Positions 41,918-54,411 of a stretch of 64,000 bases of DNA are shown piece after piece. The DNA lies in contig JAPTHN010000001.1 of NCBI GenBank assembly GCA_026936325.1, forward strand, positions 101,881,859 to 101,945,858, read 5' to 3'. Under the pieces are notes generated by a model. It ran no database searches. It was given only the letters and a program-made list of their open reading frames with translations, and had not been told where the DNA came from. Position numbers and translations under genes: made by a program. Position 1 is the first letter of the stretch. Each line of letters begins with the position of its first letter. Source of the stretch: Platynereis dumerilii. Its lineage: Eukaryota > Annelida > Polychaeta > Phyllodocida > Nereididae.

Positions 41918-43380
41918 TCTAAAGCCTCTGGATACACAATGCAGGTCCGACTGTGCCTGTGTGTCACTGGTGTTATTCAAAGGAATGTCGTGAAAGATAT
42001 GACAAATACCACTAAATCACAGGTTAATGTGTTTATCCAAATCTCACAATATTAGTGATCTTGGACTTGTAGGCTATACTTTATCCCTAATCCTTTTACA
42101 ACTGTAGAATTAATTGATTGTCCAATAGACCATGTCTTGAGTAGTGACGTGCCTGGACAAAATATCTTGCTTGAAACCTTTAGAATTGGATCTGTGACAT
42201 TGAAGAAACAACCATGGATGTCAGCTGTGAGTCTGTTTATCACTCGCTGTCCAGCCTCTCAGGTAAATAACCTTACAGCACTTGGTGTTGTCGGAACTGG
42301 AGAAATCAACATTTGCTATTAAATGTGTGTTTAGCAATGCTTTGTGAGTCATTCACAGCTTGCAGTGTGCAGAATGTCTAGAAGATTGAGAGGCATGGAC
42401 GCCCAGGAGTGACTGTTGATATGAGAGGGCCCAGAGGGACTTGCCTTAATTGAGTTGATAATATGCCATTAATTGTTTACTTCATTCGAAGGACTTTTAG
42501 GACTATGTCCTGTTGACAAACCTTGACACAAACCAAGAGCAAGGGTGCATGAGGTCAAGAATGAGAGGCAATACAACATGTCACTCTCTCCTTACATTGA
42601 AGTGTCCCAAAATGCTGTTGACGAATTGTTTCACGATTTCATCTATAAGCTTTCATTCACAATGTCCACGTGACAGGAACAGGTTGTCTCCATGCATTGT
42701 AAACATTGTAAAGGAAAGAATATTTTTGGTAGTTTGTGATCAGTTTCGCCGGTTGAAAAGAGAAAAGAAACAGACAGTTGTTGTGCAGTACACTTACTCT
42801 GTTAGCAAAATGCGAATGTGTGCAACCAGTCCAATATCTTCCATACAGACTAACAATTTTCGTCAGCGGAAGATTCTACACATGCATGAACTTGCCTCAG
42901 TTTGTAATGGATTGAAGTATCGCAAATCCATGAATCAGTTGTATGGACATAGAATATTGGTATCCAGAGAATGATAAGACAGAATTATAGGCCTACATGT
43001 TCTGGACAGGTAAATAATGTATAGACCTGTGGGCCTAACATTAAATATGAGTATTTCTGCATGTCCATGGAATTGTACAGACCGATACTTTTTTAATGAC
43101 TCTTAACTGTTTTGCAAGTCATTCACTGTATTAGGTATATAATATATAGCCAGAATTAGATTTAAATGCCATGGTTCATGGACAGAATATTCTCAAGGCC
43201 AAGTCAGCTATGTCGAAATTCTTCATAATGGTCCCTTGTGGCTGAAACACACAGGCTTGTAAGAAATATGTGCTAGAGGCGACTGTACAAACTTCATGGG
43301 GGAATTTTGTAGAGACCAGATCTAATTTCTGTGGTATTTTGAAGTGTGCTTTGAGGAAGTGGAATGGTAACCAATGAATA
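41918..43380. other. Gene-free stretch
   Basis: One open frame of 153 codons at 42513-42974 shows no domain, splice or composition support, so I do not call it. Otherwise unique AT-rich DNA. Confidence 0.4.
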
Positions 43381-43399
43381 TTTGATGGCTGGGGAGGAG

Positions 43400-44160
43400 A
43401 GATGGCGAAGTGGGCGCCGGTCAGTCGGACATAGCTTGTACTCAGTGCTCAGCACCAGTCAACGACTGTTCTGCTAACTCCATTGCTTTGGTGATGCTAT
43501 GGGTGATGGGGATTCCCTTGCTTGCCATGTGCGACCTCTGTTAGTCATAGCAGCATTGTGATTGTTGCAAAAGTTGAAGGTTTAGCATCCTCCTTGCGTC
43601 ACCCCACGGCTACGGAGTGGCTGCGGAGTGGAAGGGTGTTAAAAGGCGGGGGTGTATGGTCAGACACGGTCACCCTGTGTTACACCCACTAATGCTTCCT
43701 GTCCACTGTTGACATGGGGTTACCCTGTAAGAGACACCTGGTGGCGTTCACGTGACTCATTATTCAGATTTATGGTGACGTCACGGGCAAGAGGAGGAGG
43801 CCAAATGGGTGCCACATCACAGCAGAGTTGCAGCTCTCCCTCTCCTCTCTCTCTGGCCTGGCCAGCTCTCCTCTGCTCTGCTCGATGGCTTGTGGCGCGT
43901 TGCAGCAGCAGTTGTGCATGCTAGTCGAAGGCAAACACACAGCTACATAAGCAGCAGCTAACAGGGAGTAGACTGCAGACAGTGTACACGGAAGGACTTA
44001 CCACATAATGTGACAGGGAGAGGACCTTACCACCAGCAGATGAGGAAAGGGCAACTCCACTGACCATGAGTTTGGCAACTATCATTTCACCTGATGCTGA
44101 CCGGAGCATGTGAAGATGTGAAGACTTCAAATCTTGCTCCTCCATCCTACAGCTGGCTAT
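43400..44160 (+). promoter_or_regulatory. Possible promoter or 5' region, GC-richer than its surroundings
   Basis: Higher GC than the flanks, with a palindromic CRE TGACGTCA at 43776-43783 and an overlapping E-box CACGTG and AP-1 TGACTCA at 43749-43759. It lies just upstream of a polyglutamine frame. The match to factor sites is seen; promoter activity is inferred. Confidence 0.35.
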
Positions 44161-44161
44161 T

Positions 44162-44362
44162 ATGCAGCAGCAGCAACAGCAGCAGCAGCAGCAGCTATGC
44201 CGGCTTCCCCCTGCTCCTCCATGCCAGCCTAATGTCGTCGATGTGGTCCTAGCCACTGCTTGGGCCGAGGAGGAGGACGGTCTACGAGAGCCCACCATGC
44301 CCCTGGACCTCTCCTCCGCCATGGTGGATCCCCCGAGGGGCCGTCTGGACGCCCAGCTCTGA
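44162..44362 (+). CDS. Possible short N-terminal exon or ORF with polyglutamine and a PLDLS motif
   Basis: Frame of 66 residues: M, ten Gln, then a Pro-rich and acidic part (AWAEEEDGLREP), then MPLDLSSAMVDPPRG and a stop. PxDLS is the known CtBP-binding motif of transcriptional repressors. The neighbouring frame runs to a possible donor (TCACAG then GTATAT) near 44474. It could be the first exon of a transcription-factor gene with a very long intron, or chance. The cysteine-run frame on the minus strand (43921-44670) is the antisense of the CAG repeat. Confidence 0.22.
   Translation: MQQQQQQQQQQLCRLPPAPPCQPNVVDVVLATAWAEEEDGLREPTMPLDLSSAMVDPPRGRLDAQL
44163..44195. repeat. CAG trinucleotide repeat
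   Basis: About ten CAG/CAA units. Confidence 0.9.
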
Positions 44363-44699
44363 TCCTTCGTGTCCCAAGGGAGAAATACTCTTTCAGTGGG
44401 CGACGCAGTTCTTCCTTCTCGCACATTATGCACTCGACAAAAATCGTGGCGGATTCCCCTTCGTCGTCTCACAGGTATATATCTTTGTAGCTCTTGGGGC
44501 ATCCTCCAGTGCCCAAAGTGCCCATGGCTTGAAGCTGCTTGTATCTGCAACATTAAGCATGACATTCCTCTTTTCACTCGACCTTGCAGAAGCCTGTCTC
44601 CAATGCAGAGACGCCTCGGGCGGTACGTTTCTCCACTGCTTGGCTTGTCATGTCTCGTCCCCTTCTTCATTTGTGACAGCGATTTCTGTGGTTGTATAG

Positions 44700-45365
44700 G
44701 GAGACAAACCAGTCATTTCACTACTAACATAGGCTCTACTTTACTGTATAGCCCCGCTACGACTAGTGCAATAGGCCTACATGTCATGTATATACTATGG
44801 AACTATGCCACGCTCCATGCACGTTCACCTAACATAGTCTCAGGCATTCCAAACAGCAAATATGAAACTATTACATTACGGATGGTATTGGAACGATGTC
44901 AGTTCGAAAAGAAAGAACCAGTCATGTCACTATTAACTTAGGGTCTGATGTACCATTGACTGTACCATGCTTATAGGTTCACCTGATATAATCTCAAGCG
45001 TTCTAAATGCAAGACTTAAGTTAGTATGTATACATGTGAAATCCTGGTCATAAGCTCCAATGTATTGCCTTGTGGATGGTACTGCACAATAGATGTCAGC
45101 TATTAAAATAAGAGTCTACTTTGATACTGTATAACCCCATAAACAGCCTTATATCTTAGGGAATTACCTACGCTTATATACATACAATACATTCCATCGA
45201 ACTATAGCATTATACTATACCATATTCAACGTTCACCTGAAGTATATAGTCTCAATCATTCCACTGCAAGTATGAAATCCTAGCACGTAGCCAGATCCAG
45301 TGCATTGCCTTGAGGGTGATAGTGGATTACTATAGATGTTAGCATAACACGAAATAGACTCAACA
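44700..45365. repeat. Degenerate tandem repeat, three long units
   Basis: Three diverged units share GTTCACCT near 44823, 44979 and 45232, followed by a TATAGTCTCA-like word, ATTCCA-like words, GCAAGTATGAAATCCTA, GCATTGCCTTG and GATGTCAGC. Spacing is uneven (about 156 and 253 bp), so deletions are likely. Confidence 0.6.
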
Positions 45366-47282
45366 ATCACCTGGTACTTGAGTGCATGCATCGCTTCACG
45401 ATGACACATTGCTCTGTGCCATGGTTATGGCTATCAATCGTGTGATGTTATGAATAATTATCTTTCAATAAGTGGGTCAATAAAACATTCACATAATCCC
45501 AATAGCATCCAATCAAAATTGGTTAGTGATTAGTGACACTAAAACTGCAGTAATATCACTGCATATGATACAATTAGGCTTTGCCAGACAAGTAAAATTT
45601 CATTATGACAATATGACAGCTGTCTATTGTCATTATGGTGTAACAGTGGGGTATATTTCGTACCTTGTGTGATTCCTTTTCGACAGATGCCTACTATTAT
45701 GGCATCAATTATTATACTAGATTTGAGCAAATCAAGGTATAATTATTACAATCGCAATGGTCCTCAAGAGACCTCATATAGATGAGGTAATGTAGATCTA
45801 CATAATGACATTGTACTCATGTATATTATACATGTACATGTATATGACCACCATTCTCTTATGGTACCAGATCTATCAGGAGTTTATCTTACAATCTATA
45901 GGTGGTGTGATGTGATCAAGAGGACTTCAGGTACAATGTATAGATTCTACATTAGGCACTACCATGCTTGCATGTAAAGTGTGATTGTACATGTATGTAC
46001 TCTTGTAGTAGACGCCATCAAGCAGGTACTTGGTGTGACAGGTGCAGATAGCTGGTCCACATGCCTAGGTATTGTCCTGATCGACTGACAGAGTCATTAG
46101 GAGTTCCTTTGTGTTGGCATGCCAGACGGCCATTTGACTCATGTACTTCCCATGGGTCAATACTGAGTGATAGGCAGGGCAGCTGATTCGTCCTTCAGTG
46201 TTCAGTCTCAGACACAGATTTGCTTCTCAGTTGTTCTGGAAATCCTGATGTTCTGGTTGGCCTCTCAGTGTTCTGGTCTTGCTTCTTCGTATATAGAGTA
46301 CATACAGAATATTGTAGTCCAAAGTTACACACTTTATATTCTTCCAACCCCCAATGTTCAGAAGCAATCTTCCTGTAAACTCAATGCACACAATGTCCTG
46401 ACAGAGACAGCTGATTTTTTCCTCATTGTTCAGTAAATCATAGGTCAGTTTGCTCTAATTGTTAGCAAACATAAAACAACTCTATTGTTCTTGATCTACA
46501 AACACGAACAACTCATTTCAGTCCTTTATATCAAGCTATAATATTGGGAGAAATATTGTGGCCATCATGGTCAAAACTCAGAAGTGCAGCTGCATGCAAA
46601 GGCAGCTCAGTTGGCCCTCAACATTCATATGGCTCATTTTGGCTCTTAATATTCATTCACAGACAACTCATTTGGCCCTCAGTGATTGCCATCTCATTTG
46701 GCCTTCAATGTTCAACTCTCAGAGGGCCACAGCACAGCCCACTGGCCCCTGCACAAGGCCCCCTGCCATATCGATAATAAACACATGACTGGACTTGCCA
46801 TTCAAACTTTGCAGATCAATCTCACGGTGTGGGCCCTATGCATATTATTGCATATCTAGAACTGATGAGGCTGCGGTATTCTAGCTGGGAGAGGAAAAAC
46901 ACCCATAAATACAAAACAACACTTTTGCTTGTGTATACATTTCACAGTTTGAAAAGGTCTACATTGGTGCAGATCTAAACATGTGTGGCATAATAAAGCA
47001 AACATAAAAAAAATGTCAGCTGTTGTTGTATAGGTTCACAATTTACACATCAAGACATATTCACATTTCTTGACACCTCCATACACAATGGACACACATA
47101 TACTACAATAACACAGGCCATAATTGGACCCACCAGTATGATATCGTGTTACAAACCAATCTGACTCCCTCATGTTCAGAGCTCTCCATTCATGGTGAAG
47201 CAAATCTATTTTAGTGGCTACTTCTATTGATAACCCATTGTTGTGATATAAGTGACTGACCTGCTCCAACTTACTACAGCAA
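45366..47282. other. Gene-free stretch with weak repeats
   Basis: Between 46160 and 46745 words such as CAGTGTTCTGG and TCATTTGGCCCTCA recur irregularly, a heavily decayed short tandem repeat. No gene recognised. Confidence 0.4.
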
Positions 47283-47735
47283 GAATAGAATCATAGAATA
47301 AAATTACAACGGGGATATAGAAAGAATAGAATCAGAAAGAATATGAAGAGCCATGGGATGCGTAGAAAGAATAGACTCAGAAAGAATAGAAATAGACATG
47401 GCCCATTGGGTATAGAAATAATATAATCTGAAAGAACAGAAAGCCATGCTGATACAGAAATAATAGAATCAGAAAGAATGTAGAGAGAGCCATTGGGTTA
47501 CAGAGAAAATATAATCAGAAAGAATAGAAAGAGCCATAGGGGTATAGAAAGAATATTATGCAACACAAAGAATAGAAAGAATCATGGTGATACAGAACGA
47601 ATGGAATCAGAAAGAGAGCCATGGAGATACAGAAATAATATATCCATTTGGACAGAGAAATAATATAATCAGAAAGAATAGAAAGAGCCATGTGTCTATA
47701 AAAAGAAAGAATAGAGAAAGCCATGTGGATTATCA
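47283..47735. repeat. Degenerate minisatellite, unit about 45-50 bp
   Basis: Purine-rich units built from AGAAAGAATAGAATCAG and AGAGCCATGGGGATACAG repeat about nine to ten times with indels. Confidence 0.85.
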
Positions 47736-50700
47736 TAGTAAGCCTGTTTGGAACCAACACGATGAGCTGATTATGTGGTTTATGTGGCTGTTAGGCGAGT
47801 GATATGATCATAAATTCTATTTGATAAAACACAAGATCAATGCTCTGGTCTAGCTTGGCAGAACTTGCTGTGTATATGGTTTTTCCTGGAAACCGAAAAA
47901 GATACACACACTGCAAAGGACTAAATGAGTTTTTTTGAAAGTTTTGCTAATAATGAGTTCAACTCAACAAAAAAGGAACATCCTATACATACTATTATGT
48001 AGGCTACATGACTATTTGTGCTTTACTTGGACTTCAGTGCATCATTATTGGTTCATGAGTGCATACTTGGTGCAATGTTTAGTGCCATTTCTACTCATTA
48101 AAAATACATTGTCTTGTCTGGAAAAATAAATGGCATATAAAGATGGCATCATATGGTACACTTTATGTTCTCACACTCGATAAAATGAGAATGTAGAGCT
48201 TCGTTGCATGTTAATGCAATGTGAGACAAGTGTCCCAGAAATGTGCTAATTTTGATGACATATTGTGTTGAAGGTGCATAATTCATGTGTACAATAAATA
48301 AAATGTTTTCGCAAGTTCTTGTGGTGCTATATACTGTGTACGTGTACAAGCAATGCAAGTGGGAAAGCTATACATGGTGTAGATCATGGTCAGGCCAAGT
48401 ACTGTAGATGAGGAGAGACAGGTAGTCACGTCAGCTTCTGAGAGTGCCATTGCAGAGGAGGTTGCTGTTGCCATGTGATTGGGGACATGCTGCATCTACG
48501 TGGGAGTACGGCCTGGGGCGGATCCAAGGCCATTCCAAGGGGTTCCTAAGGAGATGGTGGGTGTGAAGAGGGGAAGCCCCTGGGGATGTCCCTGGCAACG
48601 TCCTTGACAACAGCATCAGCGTCAGTGATATCCAGCAACTACTATACTTTGGCAACATCTTTAAGAATACAGTGCATATAATTATATTAAAATATAGTAT
48701 ATTTCATGCAAAATGTAGTCCTGTATACCTGTATTCATAAGAGTCAAAATCATCACAGCTAACTGAAACATCAACATTAGCAACAGCAGGACAGACCTGG
48801 TGTAAAAAGTAACAGCTACTTCCCAATAACAGCATCAACAGTACCATTATCATCACTAACTGAGTATCATCACAGTATCATCACATCATCATCAGCATCA
48901 TAGGAAATCATCAACAGCATAATACAACATCAGTAGCAAAAGCAGCCCGAACAGATTTGCCAAGGGTCAGTAGGGCTACTTAGTTTTTCTAGTGTCGCCT
49001 TGTAGCACCCCAAGGCTATATTGGGGTTGTGTCTGAAAGCCTTTACACACAACACAGCATATTGCCATTGATATTGGGGTGTCCAAGAACAAACCTTGCT
49101 TCCAAATGACATCAGTGCCAATATTTCTGCCACATTCCAACACAGCTTGTATTGCCAAGTTGGATATAAGGCAGATGCCTTTCTTATACTAGATGTGTAT
49201 AGATGTTTTGAAACATGATTACTATACTACAGATGTCTCAAAACAAGATTACTATACTACAGATGTCTATGTTCAACTCTATACATATTATTATAGGCCT
49301 TCATAAAGATTGGCGTAAGGGCCCATTTGAAGAAGACTCAATCACCATGTCATTGATTCTAGCATTATCAATGCATTCGTGAATTAGCCAAACTTTCCAA
49401 ATTGTGAACTGTTTAAAATGGCATTAATACTGTTAAGCTCCAATGGATACATCTTATGATTAAGTACTGTAACAACAGAGTTCACTAAATAAATCATTTT
49501 GTATATATATAGTGTGTACATTTAAAACGATTACATTTCAAAGCTAACATATTTTGCCATATGTGAATATAATATATGTGCTCCTGGATGTGAACAGCAA
49601 ACAATTTAAACTACTTATAACATACTGAACACATATTAGCATTCTCAAAATACTTAGTCATGAGAATAGACTGTACACTGCATGGCCATGTGGGGCAGGT
49701 ATAAATCAGGATTTATTTGTGAATATTTAGTATTCAACACAGCCATTATGGTTATAGGGAATCCCCTGAAATCCAGAGTAGAATGCACACTAACCTTCAG
49801 AATCACAATGGTGAATAAAAGCAGGGAAAAGGTGAAAAAAAAGCATAGAAGCAGACATAAACTGCCTAATAGCGTTACAACTGATATTCGATTCTGAAAG
49901 CTGAAGCTGGAAGCATTAATTCAGCTTTGGAACGAGGAAATCTATCTAGCAGATGGACGCTAGCCATGGCAAAAAACCATGATTATAGTAATATGGCCCA
50001 GCAATGCTCCTTGTCTGACTCCCTGCTTGACCCCTGATGGTATCCTGTAATGAGTCTGGCACAGGTTTGGCCATCTCTTTAAGTTGCCTAAGCACTGGGT
50101 TTTCGCAGATTTCACAGATCTGAAAGCAACTTCACTGTTGTAACCCCAGTCTTATAGGCACATTTTAGTGGCACTTCCAAGTAGCACTTCTTTGTAGCAC
50201 ATCAGTAATCGTGTGGAGGTCCTTCACAATCACCAAGGTGTCAGCCATTATCACAAGACTGCAATTCTCGGCCATTGAAGCCAGTGGTTGGCGATGGCAA
50301 CCTTCCAGTGTCACAAGATGCCGCCAAGGGGAAGGGTTAAAGTCACCCGGACAACATCAGGCAGTGTAGTGACCAAGGGAGACATTCGATGCCATGCAAT
50401 GACAGGGACATTCAATTCGAATTCGAGGCAATGACTGTGATATTCAATTCCAAGCAATAACAGTGGTACATGTACTTGACTATCAGATTCCAGACATAAA
50501 TCTGCATGGTTCTTTTCTTTAACTGTTACTGTTCAGGAACTTATCTAGGTGATCTTCTGTGGTATACAATATGTACTTCAAAAGTCTGTTATACTTCATT
50601 GGCACATCAATCATCTTATAGAACGGCTAAATAAATATCACAATGTATGGTTCTGTGCATGAAGTTAATAAGACAACCAATTCCAAATATAGTTTATATT

Positions 50701-52340
50701 TTGATACATTGTACGTGTACACATGCAGTTTACCTCTTTGGCAATCAGTACAGTTATCATGTTAAGTTACATGCAGCTGATGAAACTGCTATGTTCTTCA
50801 TTATGTTTCCTTTACATATATAACTGTACATGGCAAGATTAAGTTTATGATTACTGAACAAGACATTGCTAACCAAATAACTTTCAAATATAAATTGTAC
50901 TTGCTTTACACCAGTACACTTCTCAGATGTTTTTCTGTGACTATATTCAGCCAATAAAGCTGATATGATGTGTTTTACTGCATGTGTTCCTCGATACATC
51001 AGCTCAAAAAGATCAAAGTTGAGTTGAGGTATCTTCTGAAGCTGTCCTTGAAAGCATTGTTATCGAATAGACAAACACCCAGCAGGTAAACAATTCCTTG
51101 TATAAGCCATGGATCTGATGTCTTTCGGGGTGGATTAAAGCTGTTTTCATGTGTATGATATTATAGAATTCTGTGAATTCCCTCTTGGTTAAGTTTGTTC
51201 TTTCTTGTGATCCAATTTGTTTGTATATATCATCAACAGATCATATAATTGTTCAATTTGGGCTCCTTTAAAAGTTTGTTATTCATTTCAAGGATATAAA
51301 TCATATAGCATGCATGTGTTATTCTTATTGACACCTCTTAATGATTGCTCACAGTTAGCTATTCAAAGTCACTACATAAACTCAGTAGACAGAGAAAACA
51401 AAGAACCCATCTAGGTAAACCTGTTTGGAGCAAGCATCTGAACATTGTGAGACTCTCAAGAGCTGGTAGTGAGACTGAGACAAATGTGGTCGGTTCTATT
51501 ATGTCGTAGATCTGCAGAGCAGTTGACACTCCTGCCTGGGATACCATACCTCACAAGATCCCCACACATTCCCTGTGACAGGGCTCCATGGCTCCTCTTT
51601 GTTCTATGGACCTTCTTGTCAGCTTTTATGAGGTGACTCGTTTTTAGTGATGTTGCTGTTTATGATGTCATTCTAGATGATGATGTTCAGATTCTGGCGT
51701 TGCTTATTATTATGAGAGTATGACACCAAGGAGATGAAGCTTGATATTTCTGCTATCTTCCGGTTATTCTCCTATATAGTATATATTTTTTCTGAATTCA
51801 CAATAGTCAATACTGGCGAAATACTTAGTGTGTAGCTTCACTTCGAATTAGGATAAATGTAACAAAAGTTGTGTTTTTCCTTAATTGCTCTCGTAGTAGT
51901 TAGACGTGGAAGGATTAGCATTAATTTCGTTGGTAGATGACAACTGAATGATGACAACTAAAGTTCTGTCAGAAAATTTGGGTGTTCCAGATGATGCTGC
52001 TGACTCCCGTGCTGAGAATGTCCAGTGTCTATATACACGTACCATGTGCCTTAGAACAGCCCATGTTGCATGGAGTAGCATCTTGCTTGGAGCATGGAAC
52101 AGCTTCTGCAAAACCAGTTCCCAACAGTGAACATGTACCATTTAGGGACACCCCCAGCTGAGTGTGAACAATTATGCTGGAACCCTGAGGAATCCTTTTG
52201 CGATCTGATACCATTACTTATCAATGCAAACCATGTCCCCAGACACCACTGAAAGGCACACTGGTGCTGTCTGTAGAATTTGCCATCAGCCTGGTCCAGC
52301 CATTGCCAACTCAGATATCGAACTGCCTGATGGATGGGAG
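47736..52340. other. Gene-free stretch
   Basis: No supported gene. ATC-rich low complexity at about 48740-48935, a two-copy tandem at 49210-49268 (ATTACTATACTACAGATGTC), and short repeated words around 50370-50460 (GACATTCAATTC, GGCAATGAC). Otherwise unique AT-rich sequence. Confidence 0.45.
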
Positions 52341-52348
52341 CATCTGGT

Positions 52349-52403
52349 CCTTGGTGGATGCTTGGTGGATGCTTGGTGGATGCTTGGTGGATGCTTGGTG
52401 GAT
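52349..52403. repeat. 11-bp minisatellite
   Basis: Five tandem copies of CTTGGTGGATG, nearly identical. Confidence 0.9.
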
Positions 52404-52689
52404 CGGCTATCAGAGCATCTAACATCTGCATCCTGGCAGCTCAGCCGAACATTTAGCTGACCAGACCCATAAGCAGCAACTTGCCAGCAAGCAACATACA
52501 CATGGCCTGTGCATGACACAGCAACAGAACAGGCTTAACAACAGCTGCCAGCATTTGTCAGACAATTAAGAGATATTGGCAGCAATCTGGCAATGCCAAT
52601 TAGTACATAAACTATTGTCAATAACCATAACTGTTATCACACATTGCACACACATTACACAGGCAGCACCTTTCATGTTTTATCTATCT

Positions 52690-52708
52690 TTTATCTATAG
52701 ATCTATCA

Positions 52709-52764
<56 letters not shown>

Positions 52765-52765
52765 G

Positions 52766-52820
<55 letters not shown>

Positions 52821-52878
52821 ATCTTTCTTCTTTCTATCTTTCTCTATTTCTTTCCATCTGTCTATCTTTCTTTCTTTT
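52690..52878. repeat. TATC/TTTC microsatellite
   Basis: Long run of ATCT tetranucleotides that grades into TTTC units after about 52800. The frame of repeated LSIY peptides across it is an artefact. Confidence 0.95.
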
Positions 52879-53144
52879 GGATGTTGACATGCCATGGCAT
52901 TCCTTGCTGTATGAATGTATGTAACCGTTGCGGCATGCAAGGCCAACTATCACTGAGTTATCATGATGACCTGCTGTCTGTGGCTTGCAACGGGTCAGTT
53001 TTGAATTGTTTGAGAGTCGTCACAAAATCTTGAGCTATTTGCCTCAGACCTCAACGGCCAAATACTTATGCAGCATTGCCAAGCTAAGCAAGGTCTTACA
53101 AGTTCTTGAATATTAAGCACTTACCTCTATAAATTCGTATGCAT

Positions 53145-53200
53145 AATCTATGTATCTATGTATCTATGTATCTATGTATCTATGTATCTATGTATCTATG

Positions 53201-53241
<41 letters not shown>

Positions 53242-53310
53242 ATCTCTCTATCTATCTATCTATCTATCCATCTATCTAGCTGTCTAGCTGTCTAGCTATT
53301 TATCTAGCTA
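53145..53310. repeat. TATG-then-TATC microsatellite
   Basis: Starts as an 8-bp unit CTATGTAT, changes to ATCT units, and ends in TAGC variants. Confidence 0.95.
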
Positions 53311-53636
53311 TCTAATTGGCCGATATCTATTCCTGAGTACACAGACGACGTTTCATCTGTAACCTGAGCAAGTGGCTTGTGCATTGTGTCTGAGACAGAG
53401 CCATCCACAGCCATCCATAGCGTGTTCTCCTGCATAACAGACACACGTCAGACAATCCCTGTTGCTCTACGGCTCACATTTGGTTGCAAATGTGTGCAGT
53501 GCACTCCCCCAAGTATAATAAGGCGAGCAGCAGGTGTAACCCTAACTCGGTCACTTAAGCATCTCGCTGTTCTTGCGTCATCACCTCCGCCGCATCAGTG
53601 GCATCAGAGGCAACAGCATCTCTCTTGCAAGTTGCA

Positions 53637-53662
53637 TCAGCAGCAGCAGCAGCAGCAGCAGG
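53637..53662. repeat. CAG repeat inside an unsupported frame
   Basis: About eight CAG units. The 150-codon frame around it (53377-53829) has Gln-rich and mixed sequence without a recognised domain; it might be a 5' exon of an unknown gene but has no splice support, so I do not call it. Confidence 0.8.
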
Positions 53663-54288
53663 AAGCAAGCAGGCAGAAGGGAGGTCTGGGGAGCCGGAGG
53701 CCATGTTTGCAGGTCATCTTGGATGCATGTAAGGCCCGGAGGTCGTGCTTGGAAGAGCAGAGCGGTCTCTTTCATTCTCCCCGGCCGTTAGTTGGCTTAT
53801 GGGCCAGCCTACTAACGGCCTTGGCATGACTTCAGTCTGATTCCAGTTATTACTGCATATGGTCGGTGCATATACAACTGAATGTCACTGACAGTGGGCA
53901 AATAGACGAGGGCTTTAGACCACACTATCACCCTATGGCAGGACACCCCATCCCTTCTGCCCCTTTTCAGCTTGGGTAAGCAGTGTAAGCACCCCTCTCT
54001 TCTGCCTTGCAGTTTCTTGCAGTTTTCCTGTGTGCAGTTGCCTGTATTTGCCTGCATTTACCTGCGGTTGGTTGCAGTTTACTTGCATGAACGCCATGGT
54101 AGTTGGCTTGTTGGCTGCAACACCCTTGACAATTACGCCACTGACAATAAACACCCGGAAAGCAGTAAATCTGAGTGGCTTGACCGCAAGGTCACCCAGC
54201 GCCACGCCGTCTCCATCTCTCCCTCATGCTTCTGCTCCTCGTGCCTTCAGCAATGACGATTGGTGGCTGGCTGGTCCTTGAATCGGAT

Positions 54289-54411
54289 TTCCTCCTCCTC
54301 CTCCTCCTTCTCCTCCTCCTCCTCCTCCTCCTCCTCCTCCTCCTCCTCCTCCTCCTCCTCCTCCTCCTCCTCCTACTTTCCTCCTCCTCCCCCTCCTCCT
54401 CCTCCTCTTAA
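54289..54411. repeat. CTC trinucleotide microsatellite
   Basis: About forty CTC units with few interruptions. Confidence 0.95.

Noticed and set aside
42513-42974. 153-codon plus-strand frame as a gene.
   Set aside because: Cys- and basic-residue-rich mixed sequence with no domain, promoter or splice evidence.
43921-44670. Minus-strand frame of 249 codons with a run of cysteines.
   Set aside because: The Cys run is the antisense of the CAG repeat, and no domain or splice support is present.
52576-52887. Frame encoding repeated LSIY peptides.
   Set aside because: Translation of the TATC microsatellite.
53377-53829. 150-codon Gln-rich frame as a gene.
   Set aside because: Built on a CAG repeat, with no recognised domain, no conserved start context and no neighbouring exons.
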